The translations under genes were made by a program, and so were the position numbers. Of a stretch of DNA of 8,487 bases, positions 1-6,624 are shown piece by piece. This stretch comes from Candidatus Nomurabacteria bacterium (GTDB taxonomy: Bacteria > Patescibacteriota > Saccharimonadia > Saccharimonadales > Saccharimonadaceae): positions 1-8,487 of the forward strand of contig JAISDN010000032.1 of assembly GCA_031264785.1 (NCBI GenBank), in the 5' to 3' direction. Within the stretch, counting starts at the first letter, position 1; each line of letters starts with the position of its first letter. The notes below the pieces were generated by a model. The model saw nothing but the letters and a program-made list of their open reading frames with translations. It was not told the DNA's origin and did no database searches.

Positions 1-437
1 GCTTGGGCGAGGCCGCCAAATATGCCAAAACTACACCGGAAATCTATCAAACGGCCATCGAACCGCTGAAAAACCAGCTGCGGCGCGGCATCGTTGAACT
101 GATTCCTAACGTCACAGTCGACGGCGACCAGACCAATTGTTTGCCCAATATTGTCAACTTGTCTTTCGCCGGTGTTGAGGGTGAATCGATTACCTTGTCG
201 CTGGACGACGTCGGTATCGCGGTGTCGACCGGTTCGGCCTGCGCCACCGGTGACATCAAACCGTCGCACGTCCTGATGGCCATCAAGGCCAACCCGGAAT
301 TGGCCCACGGTTCTATCCGCTTTAGTTTGGGCCTAAACACCACCGAGTCCGATATTAATTACGTTCTGGCCAAACTGCCGGCCACTATTGGCCAGCTGCG
401 TCAAATCTCGACTGTCAAAATCAAAGGCCGAAAATGA
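1..437 (+). CDS. iscS: Cysteine desulfurase (IscS/NifS type), C-terminal part only
   Basis: Pyridoxal-phosphate enzyme that takes sulfur from L-cysteine, leaving alanine, and passes the persulfide to a scaffold protein for Fe-S cluster (and often tRNA thiolation) use in the cytoplasm. Only about 145 C-terminal residues are present; the reading frame is open at the left edge, so the TTG at position 3 is an internal Leu codon, not a start. The mobile catalytic-loop motif STGSACATGDIKPSHVL is visible, with the persulfide-forming cysteine encoded at 240-242. It is followed by the family's substrate-binding arginine in RFSLGLNTTESDI and a typical end (YVLAKLP). The TGA stop overlaps the ATG of the iscU-like gene (ATGA, 434-437), implying translational coupling and a desulfurase-scaffold operon. 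NifS and IscS are hard to separate from this fragment; the symbol rests on the IscU neighbour. Confidence 0.93.
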   Translation, partial: LGEAAKYAKTTPEIYQTAIEPLKNQLRRGIVELIPNVTVDGDQTNCLPNIVNLSFAGVEGESITLSLDDVGIAVSTGSACATGDIKPSHVLMAIKANPELAHGSIRFSLGLNTTESDINYVLAKLPATIGQLRQISTVKIKGRK

Positions 438-877
438 GCTGGGTTTACAGCGACGAAGTTCAGGAGCACTTTTTTCGTCCCAAAAATGTGCTGTTCGAGG
501 ACGAATCGCTGTTCCCGCACAACGCCCGCGGCCTGTCCGGCAACATTATTTGCGGCGACCAGATGTTGATGCTATTACAGGTTGAGGACGACATTATCGA
601 GGACATTCGTTGGAAAACCTACGGCTGTGCTAGCGCCATCGCTAGCACCTCAGCCCTGTCGGAAATGGTGCGAGGTATGAATATTTTTGAAGCCTTCAAA
701 ATTCGGCCCGAGGAAATCGTCGCCAAACTAAGTGGCCTGCCACCCAATAAAAAACACTGTTCGGTGATGGGCGATCAGGCGCTACAATCGGCTATAAATA
801 ATTATCTAAAAACTACTGGCCGCAAACCCCTAAAAGTTGTTAAAAAAACAACGTCAAAAACAATTCATTCCAGATAA
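434..877 (+). CDS. iscU: Fe-S cluster assembly scaffold, IscU/NifU N-terminal type
   Basis: Scaffold on which Fe-S clusters are built from desulfurase-derived sulfur before transfer to apoproteins. The 147-residue protein is close to the usual single-domain IscU length (about 130), with a basic tail of roughly 17 residues. All three ligand cysteines are present: C40 in ICGDQM with the conserved Asp at 42, C65 in KTYGCASAIAS, and C109 in KKHCSV preceded by H108. The sequence LPPNK at 102-106 sits where E. coli IscU has LPPVK, the site bound by the Hsp70 HscA. The ATG lies inside the desulfurase stop (ATGA), so expression is probably coupled to it; no separate promoter was seen. No NifU C-terminal domain follows. 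The gene ends about 25 bp before the nrdJ promoter; only a weak 5-bp hairpin (885-899) lies between, so no convincing terminator was found. Confidence 0.94.
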   Translation: MSWVYSDEVQEHFFRPKNVLFEDESLFPHNARGLSGNIICGDQMLMLLQVEDDIIEDIRWKTYGCASAIASTSALSEMVRGMNIFEAFKIRPEEIVAKLSGLPPNKKHCSVMGDQALQSAINNYLKTTGRKPLKVVKKTTSKTIHSR

Positions 878-893
878 GCCGAAATAGTTGTAA

Positions 894-909
894 AAACTAC
901 ATTTGACGT
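894..909 (+). promoter_or_regulatory. Possible degenerate second NrdR box
   Basis: This 16-mer matches the clear NrdR box at 11 of 16 positions by eye. It shares the exact half-site ACTACAT (896-902), repeated at 929-935 with a 33-bp shift. NrdR sites usually come as pairs about three helical turns apart (31-32 bp), so the spacing is near but not exact, and the right half is poor. It overlaps the -35. Tentative. Confidence 0.35.
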
Positions 910-931
910 AAGCACGACGCTTTGGTACACT
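903..931 (+). promoter_or_regulatory. Sigma-A promoter of nrdJ
   Basis: The -35 TTGACG (903-908) and -10 TACACT (926-931) are separated by 17 bp, and TGG just before the -10 gives an extended -10. Transcription should begin near 938-939, leaving a leader of about 72 nt before the ATG at 1011. The NrdR-like operator covers the -10 and the start point. Confidence 0.77.
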
Positions 932-942
932 ACATATAGTGT
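927..942 (+). promoter_or_regulatory. NrdR box (repressor operator) over the nrdJ -10 and start point
   Basis: ACACTACATATAGTGT has perfect 6-bp arms (ACACTA/TAGTGT) around CATA and fits the published NrdR-box pattern acaCwAtATaTwGtgt at 15 of 16 positions. NrdR is a Zn-ribbon/ATP-cone repressor of bacterial ribonucleotide reductase genes that senses the adenine nucleotide/deoxynucleotide state. Its position over the -10 and +1 suits repression. The box also contains the GTG at 939, which argues that this GTG is operator sequence rather than a start codon. Confidence 0.82.
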
Positions 943-1010
943 TCGAGGCGGAAAATCTGCCCGAGTGGGGTGAACACAGAAACAATTATTTAAACAAATT
1001 GGGGGTTAAA

Positions 1011-3833
1011 ATGGCTCGGAGGGGTAAGCTTGTTAACGCGCTCAAATTCAAAAGAGTGTTTAGTGACAAAGATGTGCATCCGTATGACGAAGTAAAGTGG
1101 GAAAAACGCGACGTAGTGATGACGAATTGGCGCGATGGCAGTGTTAATTTTGAGCAAAAAGGCGTGGAATTTCCGGATTTTTGGAGTTTGAATGCCACGC
1201 AAATTGTGGCTAGCAAATATTTTCGCGGCAAACACGGCAGCAAGGAGCGCGAGTGGTCGCTCAAGCAGCTGATCGATCGGGTGGTTGGCAAATACGTCGA
1301 AACTGGCGAGGCCGAAGGCTATTTTGCCACCATCAAAGAAAAAACGATTTTTGAAGAAGAAATGACTTGGATGCTGTTGCACCAAGTTTTTGCTTTTAAT
1401 TCGCCGGTTTGGTTTAACGTTGGCACTAACGCCCCCCAACAGGTTAGTGCTTGCTTTATTTTGTCAGTGGAAGACACTATGGAATCGATCCTCAATTGGT
1501 ATGTCGAAGAAGGCAAGATTTTTAAGCGCGGTTCGGGCGCCGGTGTTAATCTGTCAAAACTACGCAGCAACAAAGAGAGTTTGTCTAGTGGCGGCCGTCC
1601 CAGCGGGCCGGTGTCGTTTATGCGCGGCGCAGACGCTAGCGCCGGCACAATTGCTTCCGGCGGGGCAACGCGGCGAGCTGCCAAGATGGTGGTGCTGGAC
1701 ATCGATCACCCGGATATTGAAGATTTTATTTCCTGTAAAGAGCGCGAAGAGGAAAAAATTCGGGCCCTGCGCGAGGCTGGTTTTGATATGGATTTGGACG
1801 GTCGGGACAGTTTTTCGGTGCAATATCAAAACGCCAATAACTCCATCCGGGTTTCGGACGAGTTTATGAAAGCCGTCGAAACCGGCGGACCGTTTGGCTT
1901 GAAAGCGCGAAAAACCGGCGAAGTTATTGAGACTGTCGATGCTCGCGAGCTGTTTCATAAAGCGGCTCACGCGGCTTGGGCTTGCGCCGATCCGGGCATC
2001 CAATATGACGACACCATCAACGCTTGGCACACCCTGCCGGCGGCTGGCAAAATCACAGCTTCTAATCCCTGTAGTGAATATATGTCGATTGATAACAGTT
2101 CTTGCAACTTGTCCAGCCTAAATCTTATGAAGTTTTTGGATGAAGACGGTGTTTTTGACGTTGATAAATTTGTGGCCGCTATTGAAACGATTTTTACGGC
2201 GATGGATATCTCGGTGATTTTTGGCGATTTCCCAACCGACGCCATTACCAAAAATACCAAAAAATACCGCCAGCTGGGGATTGGCTACGCTAATCTCGGC
2301 GCATTGCTGATGGCGACAGGTTTGCCGTATGACTCCAAAGAAGGTCAAGCTGTGGCGGCCGGTATTACTTCGCTGATGACGGCGGCGGCTTATCGGCGCA
2401 GTGCTGAAATCGCGGCGGCGGTTGGGCCGTATGATGGCTTCAAAGACAATGAGCTGTCTCAGGCCAAAGTTGTCAAAAAACATCACAAAGCCAGTATGAG
2501 CAAGACCGATGAAGTGGTCGACGAAATGGATTTGGCCATCAATGTGGATGATATTTTCTTTGCGGCTAATCGCGAATGGGAAAACGCCATCGCTATTGGC
2601 GAGGAGTTTGGCTGGCGCAATAGTCAGGCCTCGCTGCTGGCGCCGACCGGCACGATTGGTTTTATGATGGACTGCGATACCACTGGAATTGAGCCAGATT
2701 TTAGCTTGGTGAAGTTTAAAAAACTAGTCGGCGGCGGTTCAATGCAAATTGTCAACCAAACCATTCCGCGGGCGTTGGACGTTTTGGGTTATGACGACGT
2801 CACGGCGGCCGGAATTATTGAGCACATCGCCGAGCACGGTAATGTAGTCGGCGCGCCCGGCCTGAAACCGGCTGATTACCCGGTGTTTGACTGCGCGGTT
2901 GGCGATCGGGCTATCGAGCCGATGGGTCACGTTCGGATGATGGCGGCGGTGCAGCCGTTCTTGTCCGGCGCGATTTCTAAGACTGTTAATATGCCGGAAT
3001 CGGCCACCGTAGAAGACATTGAAGAAGTTTATATGCAAGGCTGGAAAACTGGCCTGAAGGCGCTGGCGATTTATCGCGACAATTGTAAAGTTGGCCAACC
3101 GCTGTCTGACGGCAAGAAAAAAGACGACGAAAAAACTGAAGGATCCGATCAGCCGGAAGAGCGCAAAGCGGGCCGTATCAAGATGCCCAACAGCCGGCCG
3201 GCTCGGACTTATTCTTATAAAATTGCTGGGGCGCGGGGCTATATGACGGCCGGTTCGTATCCGGACGACGGTTTGGGCGAAATTTTCCTGAAGTTTGCCA
3301 AGCAGGGCTCAACCCTGTCCGGCGCGATGGACGCCTTCGCGATTGCGGTGTCGATTGGCCTGCAATACGGCGTGCCGCTGGAAGTTTTTGTGCGCAAGTT
3401 TATTAACCAGCGCTTCGACCCGTCTGGTATGACCAACGATCCCGATATTCGCTTTGCCCAAAGCCCGATTGACTATATTTTCCGGCGTTTGGCGCTAGAT
3501 TATATGCCGTTTGACGCCCGCTCGGTTTATGGTATTTATACCACCGAAGAGCGGATGCACGCCCTCGAAACCGGCTCATATCAGGAGAAAATCGAAGCCG
3601 AAGACAAAGATTATGGAGAAGACGAGGCGTCGGAAGCCAAAAAAGAGGCTGAAGAGGCCGTCAAAGAGAGCAAAGCCGAGCTAAAAACCGCCCATTCGAC
3701 GGCGGAATTGGTGGAAAAACAGGGCGTAGCCGAAAATGACGCGCCGTATTGTATGAATTGTGGCGTCAAAATGCGCCCAGCCGGCAGCTGTCATATTTGT
3801 GAGCTGTGCGGGTCTACTTCGGGGTGTAGTTAA
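1011..3833 (+). CDS. nrdJ: Adenosylcobalamin-dependent (class II) ribonucleoside-diphosphate reductase
   Basis: Makes deoxyribonucleotides from ribonucleotides using a thiyl radical generated by adenosylcobalamin; no separate radical-generating subunit or oxygen is required. Numbered from the ATG at 1011 (940 aa): catalytic N352-P-C354-S-E356 supplies the radical cysteine and acid/base residues, and C148 (SACFILS) with C365 (SSCNLSSLNL) form the redox pair. PTGTIGFMMD follows at about 545. A charged linker (about 698-725) leads to a TSCPD-type domain (about 729-834), then a second acidic linker (about 858-910) and a cysteine tail: C914xxC917, C927, C930xxC933, C939, which fits a zinc ribbon and re-reduction cysteines. 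No N-terminal ATP-cone is visible, so overall-activity control by dATP may be lacking. The frame is open back to GTG 939 (964 aa), but that GTG lies at the predicted +1 inside the NrdR box. ATG 1011 has GGGGG five bases upstream and precedes the FSDKDVHPYDEV block typical of the N-terminus. Confidence 0.97.
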   Translation: MARRGKLVNALKFKRVFSDKDVHPYDEVKWEKRDVVMTNWRDGSVNFEQKGVEFPDFWSLNATQIVASKYFRGKHGSKEREWSLKQLIDRVVGKYVETGEAEGYFATIKEKTIFEEEMTWMLLHQVFAFNSPVWFNVGTNAPQQVSACFILSVEDTMESILNWYVEEGKIFKRGSGAGVNLSKLRSNKESLSSGGRPSGPVSFMRGADASAGTIASGGATRRAAKMVVLDIDHPDIEDFISCKEREEEKIRALREAGFDMDLDGRDSFSVQYQNANNSIRVSDEFMKAVETGGPFGLKARKTGEVIETVDARELFHKAAHAAWACADPGIQYDDTINAWHTLPAAGKITASNPCSEYMSIDNSSCNLSSLNLMKFLDEDGVFDVDKFVAAIETIFTAMDISVIFGDFPTDAITKNTKKYRQLGIGYANLGALLMATGLPYDSKEGQAVAAGITSLMTAAAYRRSAEIAAAVGPYDGFKDNELSQAKVVKKHHKASMSKTDEVVDEMDLAINVDDIFFAANREWENAIAIGEEFGWRNSQASLLAPTGTIGFMMDCDTTGIEPDFSLVKFKKLVGGGSMQIVNQTIPRALDVLGYDDVTAAGIIEHIAEHGNVVGAPGLKPADYPVFDCAVGDRAIEPMGHVRMMAAVQPFLSGAISKTVNMPESATVEDIEEVYMQGWKTGLKALAIYRDNCKVGQPLSDGKKKDDEKTEGSDQPEERKAGRIKMPNSRPARTYSYKIAGARGYMTAGSYPDDGLGEIFLKFAKQGSTLSGAMDAFAIAVSIGLQYGVPLEVFVRKFINQRFDPSGMTNDPDIRFAQSPIDYIFRRLALDYMPFDARSVYGIYTTEERMHALETGSYQEKIEAEDKDYGEDEASEAKKEAEEAVKESKAELKTAHSTAELVEKQGVAENDAPYCMNCGVKMRPAGSCHICELCGSTSGCS

Positions 3834-3840
3834 AAAACTC

Positions 3841-3869
3841 TTGACTTTTTTGCGTATGTGTGATACAAT
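3841..3869 (+). promoter_or_regulatory. Strong sigma-A promoter of the 85-codon gene
   Basis: TTGACT (3841-3846), 17 bp, TACAAT (3864-3869), with TGA before the -10 as an extended -10. It starts only 7 bp after the nrdJ stop. The predicted start is about 3876, exactly where the first leader hairpin begins. No terminator separates it from nrdJ, so read-through may add to its transcript. Confidence 0.8.
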
Positions 3870-3875
3870 GGGGGT

Positions 3876-3930
3876 GAGCGGTGAAATATCCGCTCCGAGT
3901 AGGCGTGGGCTTACTTGATCTTTGAAAACT
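3876..3930 (+). promoter_or_regulatory. Structured 5' leader: two hairpins and a boxA-like element
   Basis: Hairpin 1 pairs GAGCGG (3876-3881) with CCGCTC (3890-3895) around an 8-nt loop, beginning at the predicted 5' end. Hairpin 2 pairs GTAGGC (3899-3904) with GCTTAC (3909-3914), one G-U, around GTGG. Directly after comes TGATCTTTGAAAACT (3916-3930), which looks like the boxA antitermination sites (NusB-S10 binding) of Gram-positive rRNA leaders. A structured leader with boxA is unusual on an mRNA. The hairpins are clear by eye; the boxA identity is inference. No known riboswitch class was recognised. Confidence 0.5.
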
Positions 3931-3938
3931 TGTTAGAG

Positions 3939-3950
3939 AGAAAGGAGGTG
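3939..3950 (+). promoter_or_regulatory. Exceptionally complete Shine-Dalgarno sequence
   Basis: AGAAAGGAGGTG is complementary over 12 consecutive bases to the usual 16S rRNA 3' end (CACCUCCUUUCU). Ten bases separate GGAGG from the ATG at 3959. This fixes the start of the 85-codon gene and suggests high translation. Confidence 0.85.
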
Positions 3951-3958
3951 GTTTTGAA

Positions 3959-4216
3959 ATGGAAAAGACCATCACTAAAGAAAGCAACCCAATGAGGGCG
4001 GACGGCGAGAGGGCGCCTGAGGCAATCACCACAGTGGATGATTTTTGTGCGCTCCACAGAATTACTCGAGAAGAGTTTAATTCTATGATGGAGCCGCGCC
4101 GCCAAATGCTTGGGGATTTACCGAAGGTCGAACTCGGCGACGGGGAAGTCGTCGACGGTCTTGATAAACGCCAAGAAGGGGTCGCCACCCTAGAGGTGGC
4201 AATGCGCAATCTATGA
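3959..4216 (+). CDS. Small protein of unknown function (85 aa)
   Basis: I do not recognise this protein. It is acidic and charged, with no signal peptide or membrane segment and a single cysteine (C30). Residues about 24-52 (TTVDDFCALHRITREEF and onward) look like a compact helical segment, flanked by a flexible N-terminus (about 1-22) and an acidic Gly-rich stretch (about 54-68) before a last short helix. Its reality rests mainly on context: its own extended -10 promoter, a structured leader, a 12-nt perfect Shine-Dalgarno and a following inverted repeat. This is the equipment of a strongly expressed monocistronic gene. It lies upstream of the 755-aa orphan on the same strand, but that gene has its own promoter, so a shared role is only a guess. 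It could be a regulatory or binding protein. Confidence 0.8.
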   Translation: MEKTITKESNPMRADGERAPEAITTVDDFCALHRITREEFNSMMEPRRQMLGDLPKVELGDGEVVDGLDKRQEGVATLEVAMRNL

Positions 4217-4225
4217 CAAGTAAAA

Positions 4226-4285
4226 AAGTGGCTTAACTTTAGTAAAATAAGGTTAAGCCACTTGACTTATGGTTTTAAATTTTTT
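4226..4285 (+). terminator. 12-bp inverted repeat, probable terminator of the 85-codon gene
   Basis: AAGTGGCTTAAC (4226-4237) pairs perfectly with GTTAAGCCACTT (4252-4263) around a 14-base loop, 9 bp after the stop codon. The plus-strand U-runs are displaced (4273-4276 and 4280-4285), so it is not a textbook terminator in that direction. In contrast, six A residues (4222-4227) abut and enter the left arm, which would give an ideal U-tract for minus-strand transcripts. The right arm overlaps the next promoter's -35 by two bases, so a role as an operator is also possible. Confidence 0.6.
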
Positions 4286-4290
4286 ATGAT
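4262..4290 (+). promoter_or_regulatory. Sigma-A promoter of the 755-aa gene
   Basis: TTGACT (4262-4267), 17 bp, TATGAT (4285-4290). The predicted start near 4297 leaves a leader of about 46 nt with AAGGAG (4330-4335) seven bases before the ATG. The -35 begins inside the right arm of the preceding inverted repeat. Confidence 0.77.
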
Positions 4291-4342
4291 AGATGCATGA
4301 TGAAATAATATCAACACAAATTGTGGATCAAGGAGAAAAACA

Positions 4343-6610
4343 ATGGCAAATCAAGAACCAAATGCATCGGAAAATAACTTAGGCTGGAACTTACCGACAC
4401 CGACGTCGGGTGAATACGGCAAGTTAATGGCGCGGAGACTGTCGGTGCCAGAGAAAGAGTTCTTAGCGAAAACTCGCAGTCTGTCGCCGATGGAATACAA
4501 ACAGAGCTCCAAGCTGAAAAGTAATCCGTACAAAAAAGGTGACATCATGACGAATTCAGATGGGACCCCTAAATACGAACAAATTGACCAATATGTCGGT
4601 AGCAAAGTTGTTTCAGAGGCCGAAGATTTTATCACTGACTATGAGGAAAAACTTTATGAAGTTATGGATAAGGATGAGTCCGAAAGAAGCGAAGATGATA
4701 TTGATATTACGCGTCCAGAGCGTTATAAAAAAGCTCTGGAATTTTACCATAAACGATTAGAATATAGCTCCGGTAGTTTGCAGCTTTTTTCAGACCCAGC
4801 CACAGGTGAGCCGGGACTTTTTGAAGAAGGCTTTAAACTTCGTCGTTATGGTGAAAAAAGAGGTGGAGTTGATAAGAAATCGCCAGAAGAAAGCTTAACC
4901 GACTGGTCAAAAGAATTTTATAAAATTATAAAAGAGTGTAGCGAATTACAGCGGGCCGCTAGGCGGTACGCTGAGGAGCATCGTGGTGAGGATGGCAGGG
5001 TTGACGGCCAAGTGATTTTTCCGACAGCTTTGGCTATAAAGTCTGTGGTTGAAGACAAGCCGGGTGCTATAAGGTTAGCTGGTAACGGCCAGCCCGGCGA
5101 AATGACTCAATTGATCAAAGATAATTTGGGCAGAAAATATTTCAACAACTTAGTTTACAATGACGTTCTCAGAAGTTATGGCGATCATCAAGCTATGATT
5201 GACAAATATTTAGAAAAAATTGAAGAAATGTGGAAAATTATCTGCGAGGACGATTTTTATTCGGATTTGGATCTCGATATTAGGGAAAGCATTGTCGAAT
5301 CGATTGGCGTGTCGTCGCGAGGTTTCGAGGAGCAAGCTGGCGCTGCTGCTGCCAAGAGTAGATATATTGCCAAATATGATATTCCAGCCGCAGCGGCCAT
5401 GAAAAGCTACAAAGCTGATTTGGAAAAGATTTATAAGACAGTCGGTATTGATGATAAAAATCAGGCTTTGGGCGACATAAAAAATGCCAAACAGCGAATT
5501 GCGCTTCGTTTTACTCAGAGTAAAGTGGACAAAGGAAATTCAATGAGTCTGGATAAAATGCTTGACGAATTTAACCAGATAAAAAACTCCGGTGGAGATA
5601 TTAGGACCTCCAAATTGTATGGTAGTCTTCTTCGCGCCAATGGTAATAATTTAGGTCTATCCAGCCATGAAGTTCGATCGCTTGATCAGATGCTAAATAA
5701 TAAATATGAAAATATCCGTCAGGATAAGGCTGACATTCGGGAGCGGGCAAAGCAAAAGGAGGATTTTGTTGACAAGTTTAAGAACGACCCGAACTATGAC
5801 GCTTTTGTGTTTGGCATTATATTTAATGTGGCTTTGGATCAAGACAAAGACCCGACCGAGAGTGCTAATAAATATTTGAGTAGGGTGATTCGCGCCAAGG
5901 AGAATGTTGAGGCTGGCCAAACCGAGGTGGAGGATGCGGCTGATTGGCAGATTATGATAGGCACGGCGCAGGCGCTGGGTAGTGCTAATTCAAAAAAGGA
6001 AACTAAAAAATTAGTTGACGAGGCGCAAAAATTTAAGCAAGCTTTTGGTAAAAGTTTTGTGGGCGTGCCGGACGGTGATAAAAAGCTGGACTTTTGGGTT
6101 TATTATAACGATCTTTTGCCGGATAACGATGAAAATAAGGTCGATATTAACGACCCTAAGGATGTTAGTCGTCATAAAAATCGCAATACTGGTAGGATGA
6201 TAGCTGATTCGGCGGATTTTGATTATTATTACGAACTCTTTGCTGGGATGAAGATTGTAATTCCACCAGAGGCGGAGGCGGAAGAAGTTTCGGGCGATGT
6301 TGAAGCCGATCCCGGCGATGGGCATGAGGTGGTTCCGGGTACAGCTCCGGAGGAAGTTCCGGACGCGCCAAGGAAACCTGAGCAGATTTTGAAAGAGGCT
6401 GAAGAAGCAGCCGCGAGGGTTATAAAAGAGGCTGAGGCAAAGGCTGCAGAAATCAAGGAGCAGGCGAAGAAGGAGGCCAAAGAAGCCGAATCTGAAGAAA
6501 AAGTTAAGGCCAAAACTACTGAAATTGCTAATTTGATTGCTGGTGGCGATTTGGATCAAGATCAGGTTAATAAGATAGTCCAATCTCTGGTGGATAAGCT
6601 TGTAAAATAG
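4343..6610 (+). CDS. Large charged helical protein of unknown function with C-terminal coiled coil (755 aa)
   Basis: I do not recognise this protein and see no catalytic motif. The start is fixed by AAGGAG at 4330-4335. It has no signal peptide, membrane segment or nucleotide-binding loop and only two cysteines, so it is probably cytoplasmic. The first 80 or so residues are polar and flexible; the body (about 85-640) is rich in Lys, Glu, Asp and Tyr and looks mainly helical. An acidic Pro/Gly-rich linker (about 641-678) leads to an Ala/Glu/Lys helix (about 680-725, e.g. EAEEAAARVIKEAEAKAAEI), compatible with a coiled coil like those of ATPase stalk or DivIVA-type proteins. A 30-residue non-repetitive tail ends in VQSLVDKLVK. 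This could be a scaffold or cytoskeletal protein, but that is a guess from shape alone. Codons appear more A/T-rich than in nrdJ. It is monocistronic and converges on the ATPase gene. Confidence 0.93.
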   Translation: MANQEPNASENNLGWNLPTPTSGEYGKLMARRLSVPEKEFLAKTRSLSPMEYKQSSKLKSNPYKKGDIMTNSDGTPKYEQIDQYVGSKVVSEAEDFITDYEEKLYEVMDKDESERSEDDIDITRPERYKKALEFYHKRLEYSSGSLQLFSDPATGEPGLFEEGFKLRRYGEKRGGVDKKSPEESLTDWSKEFYKIIKECSELQRAARRYAEEHRGEDGRVDGQVIFPTALAIKSVVEDKPGAIRLAGNGQPGEMTQLIKDNLGRKYFNNLVYNDVLRSYGDHQAMIDKYLEKIEEMWKIICEDDFYSDLDLDIRESIVESIGVSSRGFEEQAGAAAAKSRYIAKYDIPAAAAMKSYKADLEKIYKTVGIDDKNQALGDIKNAKQRIALRFTQSKVDKGNSMSLDKMLDEFNQIKNSGGDIRTSKLYGSLLRANGNNLGLSSHEVRSLDQMLNNKYENIRQDKADIRERAKQKEDFVDKFKNDPNYDAFVFGIIFNVALDQDKDPTESANKYLSRVIRAKENVEAGQTEVEDAADWQIMIGTAQALGSANSKKETKKLVDEAQKFKQAFGKSFVGVPDGDKKLDFWVYYNDLLPDNDENKVDINDPKDVSRHKNRNTGRMIADSADFDYYYELFAGMKIVIPPEAEAEEVSGDVEADPGDGHEVVPGTAPEEVPDAPRKPEQILKEAEEAAARVIKEAEAKAAEIKEQAKKEAKEAESEEKVKAKTTEIANLIAGGDLDQDQVNKIVQSLVDKLVK

Positions 6611-6624
6611 GGTGACCTAGGTAA

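Noticed and set aside
885..899. Small hairpin after iscU as a terminator
   Set aside because: Only a 5-bp A/T-rich stem with no U-tract; too weak to call.
939..1010. GTG-initiated N-terminal extension of NrdJ (24 codons)
   Set aside because: The GTG is at the predicted transcription start and inside the NrdR box, with no ribosome binding site; ATG 1011 is preferred. A leaderless GTG start is not strictly excluded.
3834..3850. A-run/T-run after nrdJ as a terminator
   Set aside because: The possible A-T stem breaks at a C:C mismatch and the T-run forms part of the next promoter; no stable hairpin.
3876..3958. Known riboswitch in the leader of the 85-codon gene
   Set aside because: The two hairpins do not match the conserved core of any riboswitch class I can recall; left as an uncharacterised structured leader.
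6011..6583. 190-codon open frame on the minus strand within the 755-aa gene
   Set aside because: Low-complexity Leu/Phe/Ile-rich translation with no ribosome site, opposite a well-supported gene; it is an antisense shadow.
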